A stretch of 64,000 bases of DNA from JAZGGS01 sp963764825 (GTDB taxonomy: Bacteria; Bacteroidota; Ignavibacteria; Ignavibacteriales; Ignavibacteriaceae): assembly GCA_963764825.1 (NCBI GenBank), contig CAVXUA010000002.1, positions 58,652 through 122,651 on the forward strand, written 5' to 3'. Below are positions 1 to 10,797 of the stretch, one piece after another. The stretch's first letter is position 1; every line of letters begins with the position of its first letter. The notes below the pieces were generated by a model that saw nothing but the letters and a program-made list of their open reading frames with translations, did not search any database and was not told the origin of the DNA. A program made the translations under genes and the position numbers.

Positions 1-420
1 GCTGATAAATTGCAGGAAATAAAATTTAAACTCATTAAAGCCATTGATGATGATACGAATGCATTCAATTCCTACATGGATGCAAGAAGACTTCCGAATA
101 AAACAGAAGAAGAGAAAAAGATAAGAGAAAATGCAATGCAGGCAGGATTAAAGCAAGCGGTAAGGGTTCCTTTAGTTACAGCACAGCTAAGCTATGAAGT
201 AATTGAAATTGCCGAAATTGTTGCAAAGAATGGAACCTTAGCTTCAATCACTGATGTTGGAGTTGGTGCGCAAAGTGCTTATACGGGAATGATTGGTGGC
301 ATCTATAATGTGCTTATCAATCTTAATGATATTAAAGATAAAAAGTTTAATGATGAAATGAGAAAAACCTGTGCAGAGTTAAAAGCTAAAGCACAAAGTA
401 AGCTAGATGAAGTGTCTTAA
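1..420 (+). CDS. Formimidoyl-tetrahydrofolate cyclodeaminase/cyclohydrolase family protein, C-terminal part
   Basis: The frame is open to the first base of the window, so the N-terminus is missing. The visible 139 residues are helical and carry the family hallmark ITDVGVGA followed by a YNVLINL segment, as in the C-terminal domain of formiminotransferase-cyclodeaminase and in FchA. These enzymes release ammonia from formimino-THF or hydrolyse methenyl-THF. The gene ends 22 bp before a MocA gene and heads a purine-type catabolic cluster. Formimino-THF is the one-carbon product of anaerobic purine and glycine-formimidoyl metabolism, so the location fits. The exact reaction cannot be chosen from the fragment. 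Confidence 0.8.
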   Translation, partial: ADKLQEIKFKLIKAIDDDTNAFNSYMDARRLPNKTEEEKKIRENAMQAGLKQAVRVPLVTAQLSYEVIEIAEIVAKNGTLASITDVGVGAQSAYTGMIGGIYNVLINLNDIKDKKFNDEMRKTCAELKAKAQSKLDEVS

Positions 421-442
421 TTATGTAGAGTCTAATATTTAA

Positions 443-1049
443 ATGAGTATTAAAGTTAGTGGATTATTAATCGCTGCAGGATTATCCAGCAGAATGGGAA
501 AACCGAAAGCGCTACTATTAAAGGATGATCTTCCATTTGCAATAGTGATTCTTAATAAGATGTTACTGGTTTGTGATAGAGTTATTGTTGTGCTTGGTCA
601 TTCTGCTGAAAAAATTAAAGAAGAACTTACAGGTTATTATTAATAATTCGGATGAATTAAAATCGAGAGTTAAGTTTGTAACAAATGAACAATTTGAAAA
701 AGGAATGTTATCATCACTTAAATGTGGATTAAAGGAAAAAATGAATGCAGAGTGGATTTTATATCACTTTGTAGATCAGCCAGGATTGCCGGTAGAATTT
801 TATCAGGAATTTACAGAGCAAATGGATAATGAGTATGATTGGATTCAACCGAAATATAATAATGGAAAAGGACATCCACTTTTATTACAGAATTCAATTT
901 TTAATACTATTCTAGAATTACCGGATGAATCATCGTTAAAAGATTTTAGCAAAAATAGTGATGTAAATAAAAAATTCTGGGAATGTTCTTACAGAAAAAT
1001 TTTACAGGATTTAGATTTTCCTTCTGATATAAAAACATTGCAAAACTAA
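443..1049 (+). CDS. mocA: Molybdenum cofactor nucleotidyltransferase, MocA/YgfJ family (frameshifted)
   Basis: Transfers a nucleotide to molybdopterin to make the dinucleotide cofactor of xanthine dehydrogenase-type hydroxylases. The N-terminus has the nucleotide-binding loop GLSSRMGKPKALL, and the middle has VDQPGLP, the family's DxP-type metal site. The ATG frame stops at about 643, and the next frame carries the rest from about 620 (IINNSDELKSRVKFV onward), so one base was gained or lost around 620-640. The rejoined length of about 200 residues is normal for MocA. It lies between the cyclodeaminase and an XdhC-type chaperone, the usual context of molybdenum hydroxylase maturation genes. 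Confidence 0.82.
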
Positions 1050-1050
1050 A

Positions 1051-1863
1051 ATGAACATATTTAAGGCAGCATCAGAATTAAAAAAGGATAACGAACCATT
1101 TGCTCTTGCAACAGTTAATCGATTCAAAAGGATCATCTCCAGGCAAAGTTGGTTTTAAGATGATAGTAAAAAGTGATGGTACTTCAATTGGCACAGTTGG
1201 CGGCGGAGCAATTGAAGAGGAAGTTATTGAAGAAGCAATAGGAAGAATTTATTCAGGAGAAAATGGTACAAAAGAATATCTTCTTTCTGATAAAAAGAAA
1301 AGCATTAAAGGTGATGTAACTGTTGTCCCAATGAGCTGCAGTGGAATGGTAACAGTTTTTTATGAAGTACACGGAAGACTTCCAACTGTTTATATTTTTG
1401 GTGGAGGACATGTTGGAAATGCACTTTTGTATTATATGAAACCGTCTAAAAATTTTCACAATTCTTGTAGATAACCGTGATGAGTATGCAAACAAAGAGC
1501 AAAACCCAAATGCATCGCAAATTATTTTAAGTAAGTATGATGAGTACTCAAAAGATTTTAATCCCACCTGATGATTCCTATTTTATAATTTTAACTCATG
1601 GGCATGCTTACGATTATGAAATCGCAAAAAATATTTATCTTAAAAAAAGAAATTTTCCCTACGTTGGGGTTATCGCTTCAAAATCAAAAGCTGCAGGTAT
1701 AGTAAACAAGATAAAGGAAGAACTAGGTAAAGATATTGATCTCTCTAACTTTCACTCACCAGTAGGATTAAAAATTGGAGGCAGCACTGCGGAAGAAATT
1801 GCGCTCGGTATTGCTGCGGAAATTCAGTCAGTCTATTACAAGCGGCTTAGTAAAACAAAGTAA
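1051..1863 (+). CDS. XdhC/CoxI-family molybdenum cofactor insertion protein (frameshifted)
   Basis: Chaperone that sulfurates and inserts the molybdenum cofactor into xanthine dehydrogenase-like enzymes. This is the XdhC of Rhodobacter, related to E. coli YqeB, not the E. coli iron-sulfur subunit. Visible motifs are TVGGGAIEEEV in the N-terminal domain, PMSCSGM, and a Rossmann-type IFGGGHVGNAL at the start of the C-terminal domain, followed by LTHGHAYDYE and IASKSKAAG. The reading frame changes near 1115, 1460 and 1550-1565, and the pieces join into about 270 residues without missing domains. The start ATG lies 2 bp after the mocA stop. It ends the plus-strand group before a minus-strand block. 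Confidence 0.85.
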
Positions 1864-1941
1864 TTATTCCTCTCGCTCCTTTGGAAGTAGGTTAGAAAGC
1901 TTGTTCTCCTGTTAGCAAAATTAATACTTCTCCAATTAACT

Positions 1942-2343
1942 TCATTCATTTTTGGGTAGTCGGAAGCGTACGGGAAATACAATTTCATAATTGATGTATT
2001 TCCCATTATCATATGCTTGAGTAAATTTAGCCGTCTTTACTAATCTAATTGCTTCTTCATCACATCCCCACCCAATTTCCTTAATAATGAATGGATCTAT
2101 TGGATTTCCCAAAGAATCAATTGTGATTCTTATAATTACATTACCTTCTATTTTTCTCTCTAATGCATTAGGTGGATAGATTAATCTATTTTGAATTGAT
2201 TCTATCCCACCAATTATTTTGGGCATAGAGTCAGGTCGAACAGGGATTCCAAGAATTACTTCGTCAACAATTTTTATAGTGGAATCTGGCTGAGCAAAGA
2301 GTATAATAGAATTACAGATGAATGAATAAATTATTATTTTCAT
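1942..2343 (-). CDS. TonB C-terminal-like domain protein
   Basis: A 133-residue protein with a hydrophobic N-terminal signal (MKIIIYSFICNSIILF) followed by a TonB-like C-terminal fold: PKIIGGIESIQNRLIYPPNA, then EGNVIIRITIDSLGNP and a terminal VFPVRF strand. This layout is common in Bacteroidetes periplasmic or secreted proteins and does not by itself mean energy transduction to TonB-dependent receptors, because the cytoplasmic anchor and proline-rich linker are short or absent. It lies downstream of the VIT/VWA gene on the same strand, 42 bp away. The function is unknown. Confidence 0.65.
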   Translation of the reverse strand: MKIIIYSFICNSIILFAQPDSTIKIVDEVILGIPVRPDSMPKIIGGIESIQNRLIYPPNALERKIEGNVIIRITIDSLGNPIDPFIIKEIGWGCDEEAIRLVKTAKFTQAYDNGKYINYEIVFPVRFRLPKNE

Positions 2344-2385
2344 TTTATATTAAAATTTGTGAATGGTATAATTTAATTCCTTTAT

Positions 2386-4591
2386 TTAATCATAAATCTC
2401 ATAAAAAGTATTATCATAATAAAATCTAACATTTTGCCCAAGAGCAAGGAACTGTGCAGTTTCAGGTTTATCTTTTAAGAGACTAAAGTATTCATCAGTG
2501 TTAAATTGTATTCGTTTTTGGTTTTGCGTTTTTTGTTTCTGCAAATCTGAATCAACCCAAAATTTACCGCTTTGATAAATAGCTCTTCCCTGGATATTTC
2601 TTACCTGCTGTGTTAGATTTTGTTGATGTCCATTATCATCTACATAACCCATCCTTCCGCTGCCTTGTTTTGTTTCACAAAATTGGTTGCCTGGTTCAAT
2701 CCCTGGAACTCTTCACTAACAGTAACACTTCTGTCCCCGCTTTTTTCTTTCATTGCATCATAATCACCTTCAGCTTCTCTTCTTAATATGGGTGTAGGAG
2801 GGAGAGTTTGAAAATGATCAATTAGTTCATTTCTTCTTATGCGAATTTCTTCATCTTCCATAATAAGGTAGCTTGTGTAAGGTGTAACAATTCCATGTTC
2901 CCTTGCAAGCTGAGTTATTTCATCAACCAGTTCTTTATCTTCACCATTCAATCTAATCTGATCTAACAAGTAACCAATTCTGCGCGAAGCCCATAATGGA
3001 GGTATGAAATCATATTCATCATCATCTATTAACAAAATTTGCTTTATAGGTAAATGATTTTTGTTTCCTTTTACTGTTCCGTTAAGAGTAACTCTTGATG
3101 ATCCGTTTCCCGTGTATCTTCCAAAAACAATTATACTTGATCCTTTAAACAAATCGGGCAAAGTGCGTGGATAAGTTTGAAGAACATCTACACTGAAGGT
3201 CCAAAAGATAGATGACAAATTGGAAAGAACAGGAGACTGAACTTTATCGTAAAAATTGGAGACTTTAATTTCAATATCTTCATTCGGTGCGATGTAAGTG
3301 CGGGTAGCTTTTGTTATCTCAGTAATCTTATCGAGCAAATGAGTGTTTATTTCATTTCCAATTCCAAATGTGAAAATTCTTTTGTTCTCTTTATTAAGCT
3401 TTTCAATTTTCTTTGTAAGATTCTCATCAATGTTTCTCCAATAGTCGGTTTACCATCAGTAATAAAAATAATTATGTGAGAACGGTTTGAATTACCTTTC
3501 TCCTTCAATGCAATTGAGAGCGCTTCTTCGATATTTGTTCCGCCAACAGGTTTTAGATTTTCAATAAATTTTTCTGCTTTTTTGATGTTTGATTCGGTTG
3601 CAGTTACAATATCACCAAAAAGTGAATAAGCTTCAGTTGAAAAGCGTACAATATCAAATCCATCATTTGAATTAAGATTATTTATGCAGTACAGAAGCGC
3701 ACGCTTTGCCTGCCGCATTTTTTCTCCAGCCATACTTCCGGAAATATCCAAAACAAAAGTTATATCTTTTTCATCAATCTCATTCTCATCAATTATAAAA
3801 GATGGTGAAGCGGTTAACAGAAAGTAACCATTATCATTACCTGATTGGTATGAAAGAAGTGATAAACCTACATCATCATTATTTGTGTTAAAGTAAAGTT
3901 TAAAATCGATATCAGGTTTTGTGTTCTCTTCTTCAAAAGAAATTACCGCATTGTGATTATCCTTATGAACAACATCTACAGGGTGAGTGGGGGAATATAT
4001 ATTCTTAATTTCATTGTTTGTTTTAAGATCAACTTTTATGCTTACATCTTTTAAGGGTTTTGCAGAAAATTTTTCGGTATTTAGAGGATAAAGATATTCA
4101 TACATACCATTGTCAGAATTTAAAACTTCCCTGTAACTTATCTTCACTCTTTTTGTGCTTCTTGGTTCAATCGGGAAAATCCTTACTTTAAAAAATCCCT
4201 GGTTGGTATATTCTAATAGTGCAGGATCTCTCACCTGCCTTACAATCTGTTCATAAATTTCTCTTGCTTTAATTGCATCGAGCAGTTCTGCGCTCAAAGT
4301 TTTCCGTTTATCTCCATGCTGAATTCATTTATCACAGCACCAACAGGAATTGGAAATATGTAGTAACCTTCCATCAAAATATCAGTTGGATTTAGAAATT
4401 CTTGGTCAATGTAAGTTGTAGCAACGTTCCCATTTATTTTTACATCAACGCGATGATAAAGTACTTCCAATGGGAAGGGTGATAACGGTGGTGCAGGATC
4501 CCTTATAATAATCAAACCATCGGCAAGTGATGAACTGCTGAGCAGTATAATTAGAAACGAGCGACTGTAATATTAACTTTATTGTTTTCAT
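2386..4591 (-). CDS. VIT domain plus von Willebrand factor A domain protein (frameshifted)
   Basis: Secreted or periplasmic protein of the inter-alpha-trypsin inhibitor type. The start at 4591 gives a signal peptide (MKTIKLILQS followed after a frame change by FLIILLSSSSLADG). Next comes a VIT domain (VLYHRVDVKINGNVATTYID and FPIEPRSTKRVKISYREVL), then a VWA domain with the MIDAS motif DISGSMAGEK and the later segments TNIEEALS and FITDGKPT. The C-terminal third is a beta-rich region of unknown role ending in YYDNTFYEIYD. The frame shifts near 4565, 4295, 3420 and 2645. The rejoined length is about 735 residues. It is followed by the TonB-like gene and preceded by another VWA gene. Confidence 0.75.
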
Positions 4592-4737
4592 TTCAGACCT
4601 TAAAATCTTGCTTATCGTACCAAAAATATAATCTGCGAATCAATTACTTGTAATAATAGATTCCCAGACTTTCGCCGGAATAACTATTAACATGAATTAT
4701 TCAAAAGAATAATTTTTATCAGCTGCTTGTTCACTAA

Positions 4738-5817
4738 TCACTTTAGCATTGCTGCATCGAGCGTATGATCTTCACCATCTGCTAATTTATCAGCAATGTA
4801 TTTACGTCTTTCTTCACTTAATTCGTTAATACGCTTTTGAATTTTTCCTCGTTCGTTAGCTTTCTCTTCAATATAAGTTTTGCGCTCTTCAAGTGTCATA
4901 CCCTTCATCTCTTCAGGAAGCTGCTCTTCTTCAATGTCCTCAATTTTTACAGTTCCTTCTTTATCAGCATCAACCAGGTCCCACGATTCATTTTTATACT
5001 GACCGCTTCCCTTGGTTACTGTACGTTCAACCAATACCTCAGGCGCAAGGTTTCCAGCATTGTCATCTTGCTCTGACTGGCGTCTCTTAAAATCATCACC
5101 ATAATTACCGTAAGCTATGTATGTTTCATTAAGCTTGCTACCTAACTCAATAAGTTCTTTATCCTGCGGTGCATCTACATGAACAATCTGTTGGTTTTGA
5201 TCAATATTCATATATTTTCCGTCAGAAATATCAGCACCATTTTTCCAGAATGTTTGAACACCTTCATCATAATCCCCGCAAAAAATTGTGTTGATGATAA
5301 TTCCTTGTGAAATCGCATCTTTGCAGGATTTCCTGTAATCAATATTACCTTGATCAAATGGTTCGTTGCCTGCGATGAAGATAACTTTCAACTCATCTGA
5401 ATTTTTAGTCCATTTAAGGTCTTTAACTGCTTCTGCAACAACAGTTCCGCAAAATTCACTTCCGCCGTTTGTCTTTAGATTAAAAAGTTCTTCCGAAATT
5501 TTATCAAGATCATTTGTAAGCGGGCTAATTAGTCTTACATAACCTTCATCGGGTGAAAGGTTATCATTTCCATATTCATATAGAGCCACGTATAGATTTA
5601 TACTTTCACCTTCTCTTTTAGAACGAGCCATTTCGTTTACTATTTTCCATAGCTGTTGTTTTGCCTGATCTATCAAACCATCCATACTGTTGGAAGTATC
5701 GAGTAGTATTGCAAGCTGAACAACATTTGATTCGCTCTTTGAATTTGAAACGGCTTTATTGCCGAGAAGGGTAAACGAGATAAGAAAACTGATTAGAAAA
5801 ACTGTTAACTGTTTCAT
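4738..5817 (-). CDS. Secreted von Willebrand factor A domain protein
   Basis: An intact 359-residue protein with an N-terminal signal peptide (MKQLTVFLISFLISFTLLG) and a VWA domain starting at about residue 33. The MIDAS motif DTSNSMDGL and a TNGGSEFCG segment are present, so divalent-metal-dependent ligand binding is expected. The C-terminal 110 residues are rich in Glu, Lys and Arg and probably form a coiled coil (EERKTYIEEKANERGKIQKR). Its role is unknown; similar Bacteroidetes proteins are annotated only as VWA proteins. It is divergent from the PLP enzyme at 6008 and codirectional with the VIT/VWA gene. Confidence 0.75.
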   Translation of the reverse strand: MKQLTVFLISFLISFTLLGNKAVSNSKSESNVVQLAILLDTSNSMDGLIDQAKQQLWKIVNEMARSKREGESINLYVALYEYGNDNLSPDEGYVRLISPLTNDLDKISEELFNLKTNGGSEFCGTVVAEAVKDLKWTKNSDELKVIFIAGNEPFDQGNIDYRKSCKDAISQGIIINTIFCGDYDEGVQTFWKNGADISDGKYMNIDQNQQIVHVDAPQDKELIELGSKLNETYIAYGNYGDDFKRRQSEQDDNAGNLAPEVLVERTVTKGSGQYKNESWDLVDADKEGTVKIEDIEEEQLPEEMKGMTLEERKTYIEEKANERGKIQKRINELSEERRKYIADKLADGEDHTLDAAMLK

Positions 5818-5971
5818 CTTTTTTCTCCTGGATTAAATATTATTATTAAAATTATTTGCAAATCTGGATGTTGCACTACTTTGTATTATAAAAAGTTCCA
5901 ATCAATAATATATTATTTATGGTCAGCTAAACTTCTGAAGATAAATCGTGTTTTCTTATAAATAATAGCAT

Positions 5972-5979
5972 TATATTTG
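5972..5979 (+). promoter_or_regulatory. Candidate Bacteroidetes-type -7 promoter element
   Basis: TATATTTG matches the TAnnTTTG consensus of the Bacteroidetes primary sigma factor. It lies 28 bp before the ATG of the PLP enzyme in the 190-bp divergent gap 5818-6007. No clear -33 TTG box is visible, and such octamers arise often by chance in AT-rich DNA. Confidence 0.25.
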
Positions 5980-6007
5980 AATAATTAATTAGTTAAAACA
6001 GGAAGTT

Positions 6008-7478
6008 ATGGAAAGTTGGAACTGGGAAATTGAGAATCGGCAAAATCTTGAGAAAACAATTAAGAGATGCCGCGAAAAGAAAATAATATTTCCAACCTTT
6101 GCACAGTTAAAAAATCCTGAGACAATTCCCTCAAAAATTCTGCAGGAATTGAAAAAAGTTGATATGCAGGAACTTCATCCGCTAAATCTTTTTCGTATAA
6201 ATTGGCGGAATGATCCGCTGACAAATGGAATTGGAGAAATAAACTACCTCGAAATTCCAAAAGAAATAACCGGAGTTGATGCAAGAATTATCGGTTTGGT
6301 AGGAAAGCATTTTCCAACCGGAGCACATAAAGTTGGAGCAACATACGGATGCCTTGCTCCTTATATGGTAACCGGAAGATTTGATCCCGAATATCATAAA
6401 GCAGTTTGGCCATCAACAGGAAACTATTGCAGGGGAGGCGCTTTTAACTCTGCGCTGCTTTCTGTTCATGCAGTTGCAATTCTGCCTGAAGAGATGAGTA
6501 AAGAGCGATTCGATTGGCTGAAAGAAATTGGAGCAGAAGTATATGCAACACCGGGATGTGAAAGTAATGTTAAAGAGATTTATGATAAATGCCATGAACT
6601 TGTAGCTGAAAGCGATGAATACCTGATCTTTAATCAATTCGATCAGTTTGGAAATTCTATCTGGCATTACGAAATAACCGGAAGTACAATTGAAACTTTA
6701 TTCAATCAAATTAAAGAAAAAGGAAGAACGTTTAAGCGGTTATGTAAGTGCTACGGGATCTGCAGGTACAATTGCTGCAGGAGATTATCTTAGAGAAAAA
6801 TTTCCTTTATTAAAAGTACTAGCTTCCGAAGCGCTTCAATGTCCAACTCTTTTATTAAATGGTTTTGGTGGACATAGAATTGAAGGTATTGGCGATAAGC
6901 ATGTTCCCTGGATTCATAATTCTAAGAACACTGACGTGGTTGCAGCAATCGATGATGAAGAATCGCTGCGAGTTTTACGTCTCTTTAATGAGAAGGAAGG
7001 ACACGAATGGCTCGCAAACAAAGGAGTAAATACAAATAGTGTTGAAAGATTACCCGAACTTGGAATTTCCGGAATTGCCAACCTTCTTAGCAGTATTAAA
7101 CTTGCAAAGTATTTTGAAATGACTAAGAACGATGTAATCTTTACAATCTTTACTGATTCGTCTGATCTTTATCAATCACGTTTAATTGAAATGAATGATG
7201 CCTGGGGAAGTTATACAAAAAAGCAAGCAGAGATTGATTGGAATGTTGTTTTGAAGAATCAAAAAACAGATAACTTTTTAGAATTAGGTTACCAGGAAAA
7301 GAAAAGAATTCATAACTTAAAATATTTTACCTGGGTTGAACAACAGGGAAAAGATGTTGAAGAACTTAACGCCCAATGGTATGATGAAAATTACTGGAAG
7401 GAAAGATTTTCCGTTGTAGATGATTGGGATAAATTGATCACTGATTTTAACAAACAGGTTGGTTTGGTTGATGTATAA
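6008..7478 (+). CDS. PLP-dependent fold-type II enzyme of the purine cluster (frameshifted)
   Basis: About 490 residues, related to the tryptophan synthase beta/cysteine synthase/ammonia-lyase superfamily. The PLP lysine is most likely K108 in FPTGAHKVGATYG. PSTGNYCRGGAF (from about residue 135) is the substrate-carboxylate loop, and ATGSAGTIAAGDY is the phosphate-binding glycine loop. The frame changes near 6730 between these two motifs. It takes the place where E. coli-type clusters have ygeX (2,3-diaminopropionate ammonia-lyase), but the motifs and length differ from YgeX, so a lyase role is inference from context only. It overlaps the next gene by 8 bp, which indicates translational coupling with the hydroxylase. 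Confidence 0.75.
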
Positions 7479-9906
7479 AGAAAAGACTGAAGATATTGTT
7501 GATCAGTTTAACTTAGTTGGTAAAGATGTTATTCGCCAGGATGGATTTGCTAAGGTTACGGGGCAGGCAAAGTTTGCAGATGATTACAAGTTTCATGGAA
7601 TGCTACACGGAGTGATGGTTCGCGTTCCAGTTGCTCATGCTAAAATTAATTCAACGATTATTCCTGGTTAGAAAATAATCCTTCAATTACTACTATTTGT
7701 GATGCTGATGATATTCCGGGAGCTAAAAATGTAGGACCGATTAAACAAGATCAACCGGTTTTTGCATTTGATAAAATTGTAACACCGGGCGATGCTGTAG
7801 CTATGCTGGTTGGTGAGAATGAGCAAAAGCTCAGGAAACTTACAGCACTTGTAAAAGTGGATTATGAGAAACTTGATGCCTTATCGGATCCATTAAAAGC
7901 ACTCGATGAAAATGCTCCGCTTATTCATCCTGAATCAGAGAGTAATCTTATTATTCATTATCCATTGCGGAAAGGAGATATTGAGAAAGGATTTTCTAGA
8001 ATCTGATTTTATTCTTGAGGAAACATATTCTACTCCACACATTGAGCATGCTTATCTTGAACCCGAGTGTGTTATAGCTATACCACTCGAGCTGGTAACA
8101 ATGGAATTAAAATTATCGGTAGTATTCAAAACCTTTTTACTACAAGAAAAATTGTTGCTTCGGTACTAAATCTTCCGCTAACAAAAGTTATTATCATACA
8201 GGCTGAACTTGGTGGATCGTTTGGTGGTAAAGATGATACAATGAATATAATTTCTGCACGAGCAGCAGTGGCAGCATTGAAAACCGGGAGACCAGTTAAA
8301 ATAAAATACAGTAGGGAAGAATCGATATTAGAATCTTACAAACGTCATCCTTACGTTATGAATTATAAAATTGGGTGTAAGCTTGATGGAAAAATTAATG
8401 CGATGAAAGTTGATATTATTGCCGATGGCGGAGCTTATGCTTCGATGAGTCCATTTGTAACATGGCGATCTGTGGTTCAGGCAACAGGTCCTTATGAAAT
8501 TCCAAATGTCCATACTGATGTAAAAGCTGTTTATACGAACAATCCTTACACAGGAGCCATGCGGGGTTTTGGATCACCCCAAATAATTTTTGCACAGGAA
8601 TCTTTGATGGATGATCTTGCAATAAAGCTTGGAATTACTCCCGCAGAAGTGAGAAAAATAAACGGTTATAAAAACGATTCTATTACTGCAAGTGGGCAGA
8701 AACTTGTTAATCATGATGTTAATCTGTTAACGGTACTTGACAAAGCAATTACTAAAAGTGGTTTTATAGAAAAGTGGAGTGATAATAAATCTTTAAACGA
8801 AGAAAAAAGTAGTAAAACTATTTTAAAAGAAAAGAAGAAAATTGATGATAAACTTGTACTTACAGATAAAGAGTTTATTGTACCGGAGAATTTGATAAGG
8901 AAAGGAATAGGACTGGCACTCAGTTTCAGGGGATGCTCCTTAGGTGCCGAAGGTATAGATACAACCGCAGCTTATATATCAGTTCAACAGGATGGTAAAG
9001 CTTACCTGCTTTGTGGTTTAGCTGAGAACGGGCAGGGACTAAGAACTACATACTCAATTGTTGCATCAGAAGTGCTTGGAATTCCGGTTGAAGATATTAT
9101 TTACATGGAGCAAAACACAAGTTTGATCCCTGACAGCGGACCTACCGTTGCATCGCGTGCAACTTTAATGGGAGGTGGCGCCGTTAAATCTGCGGCGGAG
9201 CAGGTGCGAAGCAGGGTAGAGGATCTACTTACTGAAAAATGGGACTTACCAAAAGGAAGCAAATTTGTTTTTGCTAATAACAAAGTTCATATAAAAAATA
9301 TTCCTGAAAAAGAAATTGAGTTTTGTGATCTTGTATCTCTTGCCTACACAAAAGGAATTAATCTTGCAGCTTTAGGATGGTATCAGGGGACCTCATGTTG
9401 ATTGGGATGAAGAAACAGGGCAGGGTCCTGCTTATTTTACTTATGTTTATGGCTGCCAGGTTGCGGAAGTATCGGTGAATACAGGAACTGGTGAAGTTTA
9501 TGTTGATCAAATATATGCTGTTCACGATCCTGGAAGAGTTATAAATAAACTTGGAGCAGAAGGACAAGTTTACGGAGGTGTTACACAGGGAGCCGGTTAC
9601 GGTTTGTTCGAAGAGATAAATGTTCAGGATGGTTTTATAAAAGAACTGAACTTCGATCAATATCTTATCCCAACCAGTATGGATATTGGAAATATTAATG
9701 TTGAGTTTATTGAAGGGGAGGAAACTTACGGACCGTGGGGTGCGAAATCTTTAGGTGAGCCCACACTGGAGCTTACTGCTGCTGCAATTGCTAACGCAGT
9801 TAGAAACGCAACTGGAATAAGATATTTCAACCTTCCACTAAATCTTGAAGAAGTTTTACTTAAAAGAAAACTTCATCCTGATGATTTGAAACGTGGGAGC
9901 GCATAA
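7471..9906 (+). CDS. xdhA: Xanthine dehydrogenase-family molybdenum-binding large subunit (frameshifted)
   Basis: Catalytic subunit that hydroxylates a purine or related heterocycle at the molybdopterin centre. The start ATG at 7471 gives YKEKTEDIVDQFNLVGKDV, leading into the first aldehyde oxidase/xanthine dehydrogenase hammerhead (RQDGFAKVTGQAKFADDY). Cofactor motifs are GGSFGGKDD, AMRGFGSPQ, a GLAENGQGL segment, and the GEPTLELTAAAIANA stretch holding the catalytic glutamate. The frame changes near 7670, 8000, 8085 and 9395. The rejoined length of about 810 residues is normal for a stand-alone Mo subunit. The motif HAYLEPEC resembles selenium-dependent hydroxylases, but this cannot be proven. 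The stop and the next start overlap as TAATG. Confidence 0.9.
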
Positions 9907-10797
9907 TGATTCCAAAACTTGAAATTTTATCTCCCGGTTCAGTTAACGAGGTTGTGGAAATTTTATCTAAAAACAATCCTGGTACAAAACTACTTGCCGG
10001 CGGAACAGACATTATTCCGGGATTTAATATCGACTCTAAACGCTTCCGTAATATTGAATCATTTAATCGATCTTACCGGAGTGGATGAAATGAAAAGCAT
10101 TTCAGAATCAGATAATGAAATAACTATTGGCGCTGCATGTTCTTTTTCTGAAATCAGCAGAAATAAAATTGTAAAGGAAAATCTTCCTCTCCTTTCGGAG
10201 GCAGCAAATTCAATAGGCAATCCACAGATAAGAAACAGGGCAACCATTGCAGGAAACTTTATCAACAATGCGCCGTGTGCTGATTCAGTACCTCCGTTGT
10301 TGGTGTACGATGCACTTCTTGAGAAAATTTCTAGAGAAGGAAAACGAAAAGTATCACTTGAAGAAACTTTATTAGTACCATACCAAACTACTGTTAAACC
10401 AAACGAAGTTGTTACAAAAATTATCATCCCTAAAAAAAGAAAAAATTATTACGGAATATTTTATAAACTTGGCAGAAGAAGGGGAGTTGCAATAAGCAGG
10501 ATAACTTTGGCGCTTCTTTTATCATTTAAAGATTATAAAATTGAAGATATGAAAATAGCAAGCGGAGCTATTACACCAATCGGTATACGCATGCGCGAGC
10601 TTGAAGAAAGTTGTATAGGTAGATCACCAAACCCGGAGCTGTTTAGAGAAGTGTCAAAAAATCTTGGCAAAAAAATATTGGATGTAACAGGATTGAGATG
10701 GTCAAGTCATTATAAAGTTACAGTTGTACAGCAAATGTTCTACCAGCTGCTTGAAAAGTTGTGTAACAAATCAAAAGAGGCAGAATTTGAAAAGTGA
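9906..10797 (+). CDS. xdhB: Xanthine dehydrogenase-family FAD-binding subunit (frameshifted)
   Basis: Carries electrons from the 2Fe-2S centres to FAD. Visible features are LLAGGTDIIP near the N-terminus (FAD pyrophosphate loop), NPQIRNRATIAGNF with CADSVPPLLVYDA (second FAD contact), and KLGRRRGVAISR in the C-terminal CO dehydrogenase flavoprotein domain. A frame change near 10055 separates the first 50 residues from the rest. The full length of about 297 residues is typical. The start overlaps the Mo subunit stop by one base, and the end overlaps the Fe-S subunit by 11 bp, so the three subunits are one transcription unit. Confidence 0.9.

Noticed and set aside
6008..7478. Assignment as ygeX
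   Set aside because: The active-site motifs and length do not match YgeX, so only a general PLP-enzyme call is made.
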